From: a virus
IMG/VR virus record: IMGVR_UViG_3300025030_000067
Span: 1-64,000 of that record
Length of the DNA stretch: 64,000 bases
Direction: 5' to 3' (one strand)
Both the position numbers and the translations under genes were made by a program. The notes under the pieces were generated by a model. It did not search any database. It saw only the letters and a list, made by a program, of their open reading frames with translations, and had not been told where the DNA came from. This document shows positions 55,862-62,982 of the stretch, one piece after another (positions within the stretch are counted from its first letter, which is position 1; each line of letters starts with the position of its first letter).

Positions 55862-56602
55862 CTACGGAATCGTTATTTTGTGCTTGCCAAATACCGGGTT
55901 GATCTTAATCGCGCACCATGCGATTGCGTATAGCAGCTTCGATGTAATCCACCAGCAGCGGTCAGTAGTGTCGTTCAAGTTGATTGCCCATTGTTGGTAT
56001 TCTTCCCGATTGACGATGCCGTTGTATCCGCCGCCATTGTTGTTTATCCCTGGGCCTTGCCAAATGAAAACGGCGTGATCGTCGGAACGGAAGTATGACC
56101 GAAACTTTCTGGCGAATGGCTGTATCTCCGGGGTGTAGACGAATGGGCTTGTGTCGTCGTATAGGCCGATGATCGGGAGTATCTTCTTGCCCTTGTACAG
56201 CACTTTGATGAAGTGCGACGATATCGCGATGTTCAGGTAATTCTTGAACTTCGTCATTTTATCCGAGTAATAGATGTCCATCATGTACCAGTCGAAGTTG
56301 GTGGAGCACTGCTGTTCTATTTCTTCGATCAGTGCGATCGCCAGCGGCTTGTTTGTTCTGGCTCTGTACCAATTGATCTTGTCGTCCTGGTCGCGTATGG
56401 AAATCTTCTGTACGTCCGGTTCGTCAAAGAGGTAGTAGGCAATGATCGTGCGGTGTTCTTTGTATTCGCTTGAGACCACTGCCATGCCGATCTTCGCCAT
56501 GAGCTCCATTTCTTCCACCGTGAAGTCGCCCAGCACGGTGTTGAAGCCCAGTCTCTTGATTTCCAGAAAATCCGCTCCGGATGATGCGTACACAATTTTC
56601 AT
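55862..56602 (-). CDS. glycosidase-like TIM-barrel protein
   Basis: 246 residues. MKIVYASSGADFLEIKRLGF, MELMAKIGMAVVSSEYKE, AYYLFDEPDVQ, FDWYMMDIYYSD, LPIIGLYDD and AVFIWQGPGINNNGG read like successive strands of a TIM barrel, with DEPD at the place of a glycosidase acid/base segment. Related proteins in phages and bacteria are mostly unannotated. A sugar-cleaving role is plausible but unproven. The gene is cut off from the tail genes, close to the TIGR-like array. Confidence 0.5.
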   Translation of the reverse strand: MKIVYASSGADFLEIKRLGFNTVLGDFTVEEMELMAKIGMAVVSSEYKEHRTIIAYYLFDEPDVQKISIRDQDDKINWYRARTNKPLAIALIEEIEQQCSTNFDWYMMDIYYSDKMTKFKNYLNIAISSHFIKVLYKGKKILPIIGLYDDTSPFVYTPEIQPFARKFRSYFRSDDHAVFIWQGPGINNNGGGYNGIVNREEYQQWAINLNDTTDRCWWITSKLLYAIAWCAIKINPVFGKHKITIP

Positions 56603-56603
56603 G

Positions 56604-56933
56604 TCACTGTTCTCCGTGGTAGAAGATTGGTATGCCGCGAGTGCTTGCGTGCTGATGCTCCATGACGCTGCCGGGGCTGTCTCTCCACCCTGGCACCATC
56701 ACTACGGCGTCGCATTTGTCGAGTAGCGGGATGCAGACCTTGCGCATCCAGTCGCCATGCTGCATGTGGGCGAACTGCGGGTCTTCATCCCAGAAGGCGG
56801 TTATTCTGTGAGGGATGATCGGGGCGAATCCAAGGTGCATCATGTGCTTGCCGACTACTTCGGCGGCGTCAATGTTGGCTTGGACTTCTTCTCTGGTGGG
56901 GGCTGTGTACTTTCCTGCGACGTAGCAAATCAT
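56604..56933 (-). CDS. DUF4406 / nucleoside 2-deoxyribosyltransferase-like protein
   Basis: 109 residues from the ATG after CAGGAGAAAGAA. MICYVAGKYTAPTREEVQAN, then VVGKHMMHLGFAPIIPHRI, CDAVVMVPGWRDSPGSVMEH and GIPIFY. This is the DUF4406 / nucleoside deoxyribosyltransferase fold: P-loop-like start, and a C-D-A-V-V-M-x-P-G-W-x-x-S-x-G motif. It may act on nucleotides in phage DNA synthesis. It overlaps an upstream zinc-knuckle mini-gene. Confidence 0.8.
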   Translation of the reverse strand: MICYVAGKYTAPTREEVQANIDAAEVVGKHMMHLGFAPIIPHRITAFWDEDPQFAHMQHGDWMRKVCIPLLDKCDAVVMVPGWRDSPGSVMEHQHASTRGIPIFYHGEQ

Positions 56934-57079
56934 TTCTTTCTCCTGGATCGTTTTTCGTTGCTGTGGAGTGCTGCGTGGGATTTGTTGCAATGTTCTCGTT
57001 TTTCCCAGTTGTGGTCCAGTTCTTGTTCTCCTTGAACCAGTTCAGTGCCGCACCATAGGCAGACCTTTTGATTGGTCAC
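56930..57079 (-). CDS. zinc-knuckle mini-protein
   Basis: 49 residues from GTG (overlapping the upstream stop, GTGA) after AGGAGAGATAA. VTNQKVCLWCGTELVQGEQE, then HNWEKREHCNKSHAALH: C-x-x-C with a later H-x11-C-type pair, a likely zinc site. Its stop overlaps the DUF4406 start. Confidence 0.55.
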   Translation of the reverse strand: MTNQKVCLWCGTELVQGEQELDHNWEKREHCNKSHAALHSNEKRSRRKK

Positions 57080-57201
57080 TTATCTCTCCTGATGGTTCCG
57101 GTCTTTTTTAGTTTCCGCCGTTCGTGCCGGTTGGCCGGTGCAGTCGGTGCCGGCACAACAAGCAATAGGTTGTTGAATCCTCCAAGGCACACCGTCAGCA
57201 T
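57076..57201 (-). CDS. 41-residue basic protein
   Basis: MLTVCLGGFNNLLLVVPAPT followed by a strongly basic end (RHERRKLKKTGTIRRDK). GGAGGAAATT precedes the ATG. Overlaps both neighbours by a few bases. No family. Confidence 0.45.
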   Translation of the reverse strand: MLTVCLGGFNNLLLVVPAPTAPANRHERRKLKKTGTIRRDK

Positions 57202-57716
57202 AATTTCCTCCGAATGGCACTATGTATTTTTGGGTCGTATGTTTCTCCTATTGCTTCTGCGTATTCGGTCAGAAGGAACCAGCTGCCCAGCGCCTGCCCT
57301 TCGTCTCCCGCCTGAATTATTTCTCCCGGTAAAAGGTAGTGGTGACCATCGGGTTGCAGTCTTCCTACTGAGAATTCCCTGGCCTCTTCTTGTGATTGAT
57401 GCAGATACATCTCCACCTGCTGGCCGATTGGTTTCTCTTCGTCTCTGACCATCCCGAGTATCCCGTAACCGGATATGTCCCGGTATGGCGATTCTCCGAG
57501 CGCATGTTTGTCTGTGGCAATCCGGAACAGCTTGTCGATGATCCTGGTCACTAGCTGCATATCGCCGTACTGCTCCGGCTGGACTCCGTTCGGGTAGAGG
57601 ATGCGGAGGATGTCGCCACTTTTACCGACGCTGTCGCCGTATGCCGTGTTCTTGACGTCCACTTCTTTACCGCTGGCTTGGCCGGCGTTCTCGTATTTAC
57701 CGATTTCTTTCCGCAT
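57195..57716 (-). CDS. hypothetical phage protein
   Basis: 173 residues. The block GDILRILYPNGVQPEQYGDM, then TRIIDKLFRIATDKHALGES and PYRDISGYGILG is a pattern that I associate with phage genes near MazG-like and terminase genes. It may regulate or modify nucleotides, but no function is known. It overlaps the MazG-like gene by 20 bp. Confidence 0.6.
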   Translation of the reverse strand: MRKEIGKYENAGQASGKEVDVKNTAYGDSVGKSGDILRILYPNGVQPEQYGDMQLVTRIIDKLFRIATDKHALGESPYRDISGYGILGMVRDEEKPIGQQVEMYLHQSQEEAREFSVGRLQPDGHHYLLPGEIIQAGDEGQALGSWFLLTEYAEAIGETYDPKIHSAIRRKLC

Positions 57717-57981
57717 TGGTGACCTGCTCCTTTTTCTTTATTCTCCAGCGTCTGCCGGCCACGTTTGCCAGTTGCGGCAGCTCTGCCAGTTCCCCGTGCG
57801 GTCCAGTCACGTCATTCGCTTCTCTAGCTGCATCCCATTCCTCATATTCGCCTCTTACAGCGTCGGCTTGTTCCTGCTCTGTCAATGCTGACCATCTGCC
57901 GTGTTTTGCCCTGCCTCGGTTATATTCCTTGGCGACCTCTTGAAAAAATCCTGTCAGCGGGTGGTTGGTGATGTCGGGCAT
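57697..57981 (-). CDS. MazG-like/nucleotide pyrophosphohydrolase-type protein
   Basis: 94 residues. EYEEWDAAREANDVTGPHGE and LAELPQLANVAGRRW give the E-x-x-x-D...E-L-x-x-L all-helical pattern of small MazG-like proteins (E-E-W, then E-x-x-E/D). The acidic residues would hold magnesium for hydrolysis of nucleotide triphosphates. GGAGAAGCCGC precedes the ATG. Divergent from classic MazG and short. Confidence 0.6.
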   Translation of the reverse strand: MPDITNHPLTGFFQEVAKEYNRGRAKHGRWSALTEQEQADAVRGEYEEWDAAREANDVTGPHGELAELPQLANVAGRRWRIKKKEQVTNAERNR

Positions 57982-58154
57982 GCGGCTTCTCCGGTACTTC
58001 TTGTTGATATTGATATTTCGATGTTGGTGCGACAGTTCGGGCAGATCACGATGGCTGCCAGCTTGGTTTCGTCGGGTCCGCAGACCACGTCCTTATGGGT
58101 GAGGTCGGCGTTGATTGCTTTGTTGCAGTTCGGGCATCCCGTGAACAGTGTCAT
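57954..58154 (-). CDS. zinc-ribbon protein
   Basis: 66 residues from the ATG after AAAGGACCGACT. MTLFTGCPNCNKAINADLTH ... ICPNCRTNIEISIS: two C-P-N-C knuckles 30 residues apart, a zinc ribbon. It overlaps its neighbours. Confidence 0.65.
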   Translation of the reverse strand: MTLFTGCPNCNKAINADLTHKDVVCGPDETKLAAIVICPNCRTNIEISISTRSTGEAACPTSPTTR

Positions 58155-58348
58155 AGTCGGTCCTTTCCGTATCTGATGCCGTTGCTCTTTTTGCATGTGA
58201 TGCGGTGGTAGTATGTTTTCCCGTTAACCTCGATCAGCACATGCTCCTTGCACTTGTCGCATTTTTCCCAACGGCGACCGGTGTTGCCTGCGGTCTTCTT
58301 GAAGTCTGGCACCTGGACTTCTTTGGGTGGCGTGGTGGCTTCTTTCAC
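58151..58348 (-). CDS. small zinc-finger protein
   Basis: 65 residues: basic start, RRWEKCDKCKEHVLIEVNGK, then YYHRITCKKSNG. C-x-x-C and H-x4-C predict a zinc site. It is coupled to both neighbours by ATGA-type overlaps. Confidence 0.65.
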   Translation of the reverse strand: MKEATTPPKEVQVPDFKKTAGNTGRRWEKCDKCKEHVLIEVNGKTYYHRITCKKSNGIRYGKDRL

Positions 58349-58740
58349 TGCTTCCTCCCGTTTGCTTCGAGTAGTGCCGCCTTACACATGGCTTCTGGAA
58401 ATGTTGAGGCGACCACTCGGTATCGTTTGCTGTCAATATCTGTGGCGTGTTGTATGACGACGGTCACGTCCTCGGGAGTCACGAATATATCAACATCGTT
58501 GCCATGCGACTTGATCGCTTCAAGGACTTGCCATGCCTGGCTGTTGTTGGCCGATGGTCGCCAGTCATCTACGTGCGCTGGGCACGAAGTCATGGCCTTG
58601 TTCTTTTCCTCTGCTTGGCAGTAGCAGGCGGTATTCCGAAAGTGTACTGCCCATCCCATGATCTTCTCGGCCACCAGCTTATTCAGGTCTTCGTCTGGCT
58701 CCATCTGGTTGACGTATTGTGGGTATTCGTCGGTGGTCAT
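58345..58740 (-). CDS. phage ABA-sandwich protein (DUF2591-like)
   Basis: 131 residues from the second ATG (MTTDEYPQYVNQMEP). LNKLVAEKIMGWAV, WRPSANNSQAWQVLEAIKSH and ASTFPEAMCKAALLEANG match the phage DUF2591 family: an L-N-x-L-V-A-E-K-x-M-G-W start, W-x-P-S, A-W-x-V-x-E, and a P-E-A-x-C-x-A-A-L-x-A-x-G end. These small proteins are common in phages; function unknown. Confidence 0.8.
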   Translation of the reverse strand: MTTDEYPQYVNQMEPDEDLNKLVAEKIMGWAVHFRNTACYCQAEEKNKAMTSCPAHVDDWRPSANNSQAWQVLEAIKSHGNDVDIFVTPEDVTVVIQHATDIDSKRYRVVASTFPEAMCKAALLEANGRKQ

Positions 58741-58934
58741 GGTTTCTTTGGTCTCCGATAGCTGCCAAGCCTGTCCTCGCATTGGCCGATTATTGATTTC
58801 AGGGTGCGCCGGTATTCCTGGCGTCCTCGTGTTGATTCTTTGCTTCGTGCCAGCCTTATGACGATGGTGTACATCTGGTCAGTGTCCTCGATGGTTTCCA
58901 TCCCTTGGCCGTGTCGATTTGGTGCTTTTTTCAT
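58737..58934 (-). CDS. small basic protein
   Basis: 65 residues (MKKAPNRHGQGMETIEDTDQ ...), mostly helical and basic. Its end overlaps the DUF2591-like start by 4 bases. First gene after the two element copies at 58991-59025. No family recognised. Confidence 0.5.
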   Translation of the reverse strand: MKKAPNRHGQGMETIEDTDQMYTIVIRLARSKESTRGRQEYRRTLKSIIGQCEDRLGSYRRPKKP

Positions 58935-58990
58935 TGGTTGCCTTGTAGCGGAATGTGTCTATTTACTCGACGCTTGTATCACATTATCTG

Positions 58991-59025
58991 TGGTATACGC
59001 TACAGCTTTTTAGATATGCGCTACA
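58991..59025. promoter_or_regulatory. two tandem element copies
   Basis: TGTAGCGTATACCA and TGTAGCGCATATCTA (minus-strand reading) lie 20 bp apart between the DGR target 2 flank and the small-gene run. The closely spaced pair is unique in the window. Confidence 0.55.
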
Positions 59026-59036
59026 CTATAGGCTCA

Positions 59037-59054
59037 CAGGGGCTTTCGCCCCTG
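59037..59054. promoter_or_regulatory. inverted repeat downstream of VR2
   Basis: CAGGGGC pairs with GCCCCTG (7 bp) with a 4-nt loop that reads GAAA on the minus strand. The BPP-1 DGR hairpin has a GRNA tetraloop at the same place; GAAA fits that consensus. It follows the flank shared with VR1. Confidence 0.82.
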
Positions 59055-59102
59055 CTAACCCATCAGATAACCAGAGAGTCAGATTGCAGATTATCCTATA
59101 AA
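59055..59102 (-). repeat. shared initiation-of-homing flank, copy 2
   Basis: One mismatch with 8209-8254 (…GATAACC… here, GATACCC there). It contains the stop codon of target 2 and continues into the inverted repeat. Confidence 0.8.
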
Positions 59103-60065
59103 AGCGGGACGGAAGCCGACGTAGCTGTACACGTTGGAGCGCTGATTGATCAAGCTCAAGGCAGCCAGGCCAGCATTCGAGGAGTAGCTCCAACCGCCAC
59201 CCCGGAGCGGCATGGCCTCGAAGTTTTCGGTGTTATCGGCCCATACGTGGCCTGGTATGCCGAGGCTGCCGTCGCAGGGACACAGCAGCGCCTGGTAGAT
59301 GGATGCCGGGAGGGGTTGATCTGCCTTGGCGGTGATTTCGGCGAATGGCGTGCTCAACCAGTCTCTGTCGGTGATCTTGTTGGAGATCTCAATGTCGCTC
59401 TTTCCGTTGATGACTGCACCGGTTTCCGCCCATGCTGATTCTTTGGCTGTGAATTCGTTGTTTCTCGGCATGATGATCTTGCCACTGGCCAGCTTCAGTC
59501 CGTCCACCCATTCCCAGACGTTGCCCACCAGATCGGCAATCCCGTGCATTGTGCCATCGTGGCGCCATGTATCCGGTCCTGATCCGGTCAGGGTCTTGCC
59601 GCCGTCGCCCGATGGCATGCCGGACTCTTCTTCATTCTTGTGCGACTTGCCATAATCGGTGTTGCCGTGCGCGTCTCCGTATCCGTTTTTTGCCATCCAG
59701 AGTGCGACTGCTGCCCACTCCCAGTTGGTGAGCATGTGGAAGCCTGGGCCAGCGGCTATGCAGGCCGCTCGTGCGTTGTCGAAGTTGATGCCGGTTTTAG
59801 GGGTCTGGTAGGGGAGTGAGATCGCTTGGCCGTTGCTGATGATGGCCTGGTAGGTGCCGATGTGGATCTCGCTCTTTTCGACGCCGTTGACGATGAAGGC
59901 CGGGTGCAGTCCAGTTCCCATGCTTTCGCTGATGTCCTCGCACTTGAACGCTGGTATCACGTTGAAGTATGACGGGTAGCCCTTGGTGGTCCGCCTGACG
60001 GTTTGCTTGCCCTCTGATGCTCTTTCTACCTGTTCCCTCAGTGAATCCTTGATGATGATGTTCAT
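59091..60065 (-). CDS. DGR target 2: C-type-lectin/FGE-fold variable protein
   Basis: 324 residues, homologous over its length to target 1 (8243-9307): both have CEDIS, LHPAFIVNGVEK / VHPAFIVGGVEK, INFDNA, H-M-x-TNWEWAA and DLVGNVWEW. The C-terminal part is VR2 (LRGGGWSYSSNAGLAALSL ... GFRPAFIG). It is not next to any fibre gene, 51 kb from the DGR core. It is likely another receptor-binding or surface protein. GGAGGTTTACAT precedes the ATG. Confidence 0.9.
   Translation of the reverse strand: MNIIIKDSLREQVERASEGKQTVRRTTKGYPSYFNVIPAFKCEDISESMGTGLHPAFIVNGVEKSEIHIGTYQAIISNGQAISLPYQTPKTGINFDNARAACIAAGPGFHMLTNWEWAAVALWMAKNGYGDAHGNTDYGKSHKNEEESGMPSGDGGKTLTGSGPDTWRHDGTMHGIADLVGNVWEWVDGLKLASGKIIMPRNNEFTAKESAWAETGAVINGKSDIEISNKITDRDWLSTPFAEITAKADQPLPASIYQALLCPCDGSLGIPGHVWADNTENFEAMPLRGGGWSYSSNAGLAALSLINQRSNVYSYVGFRPAFIG
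59103..59212 (-). repeat. DGR variable repeat 2 (VR2, remote)
   Basis: Aligns without gaps to TR. Ten core differences, every one at a TR adenine of the coding strand. They change the NWNN part to GWSY and other template Asn codons to Ser, Ile and Tyr. All non-adenine positions are identical to TR from GGCTTCCGTCCCGCT to CCGGGGTGGC. Confidence 0.95.
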
Positions 60066-60128
60066 GTAAACCTCCTTTTAGTGGTGTTGCTTGGTATAAG
60101 CCTGGTGGCTAAAATGATGCTGGACGCT

Positions 60129-60455
60129 CTATCTGCCTTGCAGCCGTCTCAGGGCGCTTACCAGCATCGCTTGTTCTGCCTGCATATTCTTTTCGGGAAA
60201 ATGGAACTCCTGTTGGCTGCTCCAGATGTTGCCTTTCGGTCCGATCTGCTGTCTCGGCTTCCCGTTTTCCATTATCCAGATCAATCCCCATTTTTCCGGC
60301 AGGTCTTTTGCCGTGATGATTCCAGCGGGGCAGAGGTAGAATCGGTATGTTCCCATTCCCATCCATGGGTTGCGGCGGAACAGTTTTTTTGCGTCGGCCA
60401 GAAAGTCGGAACGGCTTGTCTTGCATTCGATCAGGGTGGAGGTGCCATCGACAAA
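60129..60455 (-). pseudogene. VRR/MmcB-like nuclease fragment, N-terminus missing
   Basis: The frame is open from 60455 and reads VDGTSTLIECKTSRSDFLAD, then KKLFRRNPWMGMGTYRFYL and PEKWGLIWI. The E-x-K (ECK) and R-Y-R-F-Y-L-type pattern is that of restriction-endonuclease-fold phage/bacterial nucleases. The normal first 30-40 residues are absent: the upstream part of the frame runs into a stop inside the preceding gene, and the first ATG (60362) lies after the catalytic Glu/Lys. So either the gene is truncated or it starts at a non-standard codon (CTG). Confidence 0.55.
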
Positions 60456-60772
60456 TCAATTGGCTTGTACCATCCGTCTATTTGCAGTGTGACCGCTACT
60501 CGGCCAAGCGGTTTGTGTTCCGGACCACCAACTCTCCTTGCATTGAGCCCTTTACAGAGGTGGTCTACCAGGGCGGCATTGCCTACTGCACCGTCTGTCC
60601 ATGGTGCGGCAATCAGATCAAAGTCCCGCTTGAGCGAACCATGGACTCCTACGGCGTACCCGACTTCTCGCGCCAGCTTCCAGATAAGTCGAATGTCCGG
60701 CAGCTTTGGGTCTTCCCATCCAGGCGCTGGTTTATCATGCTGTGGTGGTGCTACTAAATCCGGCCATGCCAT
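60431..60772 (-). CDS. nucleotidyltransferase-like phage protein
   Basis: 113 residues. LIWKLAREVGYAVGVHGSLK, then RDFDLIAAPW: G-S with R-D-x-D-L is the signature of the nucleotidyltransferase fold as seen in small phage proteins. The end GWYKPIDLSMAPPP is the usual I-D-L-S end of this group. It overlaps the nuclease fragment. The substrate is unknown. Confidence 0.6.
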   Translation of the reverse strand: MAWPDLVAPPQHDKPAPGWEDPKLPDIRLIWKLAREVGYAVGVHGSLKRDFDLIAAPWTDGAVGNAALVDHLCKGLNARRVGGPEHKPLGRVAVTLQIDGWYKPIDLSMAPPP

Positions 60773-60785
60773 TGTCCTGCCTCCG

Positions 60786-60992
60786 TTATCCGATGCTGTA
60801 CCCGTCCGGCACAGCCGTTGTTCGGGTTTCGATGTTGTCGTATTCCTCTACTTCCCATGAGGCCAAGTTGAGGTCTACGTTGCAGGTGATGTTTTCCTCG
60901 CTACTCAGTAGCTCTTCGACTTCATCGTCTGGCACGTCAATGTGCTGCCGGAACGTGATTGTCATCTTCCCGGTGATGTGGATCCGCTTCAT
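60786..60992 (-). CDS. small hypothetical protein
   Basis: 68 residues, beta-rich and acidic (KRIHITGKMTITFRQHIDVP, DDEVEELLSSEEN). It overlaps the end of the long coiled-coil gene (ATGA-type). Unknown. Confidence 0.55.
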   Translation of the reverse strand: MKRIHITGKMTITFRQHIDVPDDEVEELLSSEENITCNVDLNLASWEVEEYDNIETRTTAVPDGYSIG

Positions 60993-62323
60993 GGTTGCTC
61001 CGGGTCATACTCACTGGGCTCGCCCTTCGCCAGCTTGACTAGTTCGACGATCTGCTTTTCAATATTTGCGTCCGCTAGAGTGGATCCGTCCAGGCTGCCG
61101 TCGTATGGCGGTTCTTGTGTTGGGAAGTACAGTATGGCTTCCCCGTATCCATTTTCCATGTGGATGTGTATCTGGTAGTTTTCCGGCAGCTCGCCGCAGA
61201 CCAGCTGTGTCATGCCGTGGATGGTCATTCCGAGTGGGACTATCTCGATCGGCATCTGTGTGTTCATTGCGGCCTTTAGTCGGACCATGTCTTCCTCGCT
61301 GAGTTCGACTGGCGATACCACGAAGAGGGGGCTGCTGCGCTCTTTGATGTACTGTTCGAGTGCCCTGATCTTGTCCAGATGCTTTTTGCTGATCTCGAAT
61401 TCTTTTTCGAATAGATCTCTGTAATAATTCGCGGAATCGTTGCCCCAATCCGTCGATCGGTTCCAGCGGATTGTCTTTTCCGCAGTTTCGCACCTCAGTT
61501 CGTACTTTTGAATGTTCGTTTCCAGCTCCGCGATGCGGTCCATTTGCCGGTCGATCACCACCGCTGCTTCTTTGAGCTGTGTGTGGGCGCCTTGTACCGC
61601 TTGCGCTTGCACCGCGACCACGTTGGCCTGCTCTGCGATGCGATGCACCAGTATTTCGGAGTCGATCAGCCTTGACACCTCTTCCGGCGTGTACTGGCTG
61701 TTGTTGTCTCGTATCCGGGCGAACATCACGTCGTGCTCGATCTGTAGGTTCTCGTTTTCCGACTCCAGGTCTTCGACGCTTTCCTGCAACTTGTCGTACT
61801 TGTCTGTTACGCACTTGATGATGTCGATGTCTGCTGGATCTGTTGGCGTGTTGTATGCGCCGACGTGGTCCCTTATCGACATGATCATGCCATGCATTCG
61901 CTTATTGGCGTCTTCCAGCTCGGCCATGCGTGCTACTCTCTCCCTACTCCGCGCTGCCCCATTACGAGCCTCGCCTGGCGTTACTCCGAGATCATCCAGG
62001 GCTCTTTTGAAATCGTCACGTTCGGACTCCAGTTCGGTGACCCGTGTCCGCAGCTTCTGGCGTTCCATGGCGGTACAGTTGCAGCCGGCGTGGCCTGCTC
62101 CGTTCAGGAGGTTGCAGTCGCCGTCATGATCGACTGTGGTGCTTTCCAGTAGGATGCTGGCTGGCATGCTCTTTGCCCAATCGAGCGCGGCTTTATGCAG
62201 CTGTTCTTCGCGTTGCAGGTGCGACATTATGGACTCGTGATGCTGGCGTCTGGTTAACAGTCCTCCGCCTTGGCTGTTTGCTGCGTCTTCCAGTAAGGAT
62301 ATTGCTGCTTCTCTCGGCGTCAT
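60989..62323 (-). CDS. long coiled-coil protein
   Basis: 444 residues, helical over about 80-340 with repeated Leu/Glu/Arg heptads (RTRVTELESERDDFKRAL, DLESENENLQIEHDVMF). A Cys-rich part near residue 70 (CNLLNGAGHAGCNC) may bind metal. The last about 100 residues form a small alpha-beta domain with LFVVSPVELSEEDM. No enzyme motif. Position in the small-gene run near terminase; role unknown. Confidence 0.6.
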   Translation of the reverse strand: MTPREAAISLLEDAANSQGGGLLTRRQHHESIMSHLQREEQLHKAALDWAKSMPASILLESTTVDHDGDCNLLNGAGHAGCNCTAMERQKLRTRVTELESERDDFKRALDDLGVTPGEARNGAARSRERVARMAELEDANKRMHGMIMSIRDHVGAYNTPTDPADIDIIKCVTDKYDKLQESVEDLESENENLQIEHDVMFARIRDNNSQYTPEEVSRLIDSEILVHRIAEQANVVAVQAQAVQGAHTQLKEAAVVIDRQMDRIAELETNIQKYELRCETAEKTIRWNRSTDWGNDSANYYRDLFEKEFEISKKHLDKIRALEQYIKERSSPLFVVSPVELSEEDMVRLKAAMNTQMPIEIVPLGMTIHGMTQLVCGELPENYQIHIHMENGYGEAILYFPTQEPPYDGSLDGSTLADANIEKQIVELVKLAKGEPSEYDPEQP

Positions 62324-62345
62324 GATTCCTCCTTTGAGGTTGTGG

Positions 62346-62531
62346 TTAATCTACGTCGATATTGAGTATTGCGACGTCAGCCACAACCTTGTGCTCGTGA
62401 GCGCCGACCCGTTTCCAGACTTGACAGAGTCCGTTTCTATCGTTGCATCCGATTTGCAGCGTCTTCGGCCAGGTCTTAGCCAATTCTTGCAGTGCTGTGA
62501 TGGCCTGTTTTTCCTTTAGTGTTGGCGTCAT
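62346..62531 (-). CDS. small hypothetical protein
   Basis: 61 residues (MTPTLKEKQAITALQELAKT ...), helix then strands (VVADVAILNIDVD). AAGGAGGAATC precedes the ATG. It starts like the coiled-coil gene product (MTP-) and uses the same ribosome binding context. Unknown. Confidence 0.55.
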   Translation of the reverse strand: MTPTLKEKQAITALQELAKTWPKTLQIGCNDRNGLCQVWKRVGAHEHKVVADVAILNIDVD

Positions 62532-62665
62532 GATTCCTCCTTGGGTTTATTGTTGAAGTTTCTGCTTTGGTATTTGTATTCGGCTATCTCGATCATCTGC
62601 TCTTGCTTGGACATCCGCTGGAACTTCCGTGACCGCATAAGTTTGAGCAGCAGCTGATCTTTCAT
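62528..62665 (-). CDS. small basic helical protein
   Basis: 45 residues (MKDQLLLKLMRSRKFQRMSK ...), basic and helical. CCGGAGGAAAATAGCC precedes the ATG and the stop overlaps the next start. Could bind nucleic acid. Unknown. Confidence 0.55.
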   Translation of the reverse strand: MKDQLLLKLMRSRKFQRMSKQEQMIEIAEYKYQSRNFNNKPKEES

Positions 62666-62667
62666 GG

Positions 62668-62907
62668 CTATTTTCCTCCGGTTGCAGGTGCTTCTATGTC
62701 TGCCCAGTGGCTGGGGTGACTATTTCTCATGGCTGGTTTGCCACTCAGCCTGTCCTTGTCGTGTTCCCAGTGCGGCTGCGGTTTTTTGTAGAACTCATCC
62801 TCATCCCATCTTCCAAATACCATGTTTATTCCGTTAAAAATTGGTTCTGGGTAGTAGAGCAGTATCCGTCTATCTTTTGGAGCGGTTTCTATTGGCTGCC
62901 AGTTCAT
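62668..62907 (-). CDS. DUF551-like protein
   Basis: 79 residues starting MNWQPIETAPKDRRILLYYP and ending with SHWADIEAP. The W-Q-P-I-E-T-A-P-K-D start and the T/S-H-W-x-x-I/L end are those of the DUF551 family of small phage proteins. Function unknown. AAGGAGAATTACA precedes the ATG. Confidence 0.8.
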   Translation of the reverse strand: MNWQPIETAPKDRRILLYYPEPIFNGINMVFGRWDEDEFYKKPQPHWEHDKDRLSGKPAMRNSHPSHWADIEAPATGGK

Positions 62908-62919
62908 TGTAATTCTCCT

Positions 62920-62959
62920 TTGTAGTGGCCTTCCCCTGCTGTAAGCCGGTCCACTACAA
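62920..62959 (-). promoter_or_regulatory. inverted repeat between terminase and DUF551 genes
   Basis: TTGTAGTGG and CCACTACAA, a perfect 9-bp stem around a 22-nt loop with smaller pairs inside. One arm abuts the ribosome binding site of the DUF551-like gene, so it may act on translation or as an attenuator after the terminase gene. No T-run follows. Confidence 0.5.
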
Positions 62960-62982
62960 TGACGTTGGTAGGGTTTCGGCGT

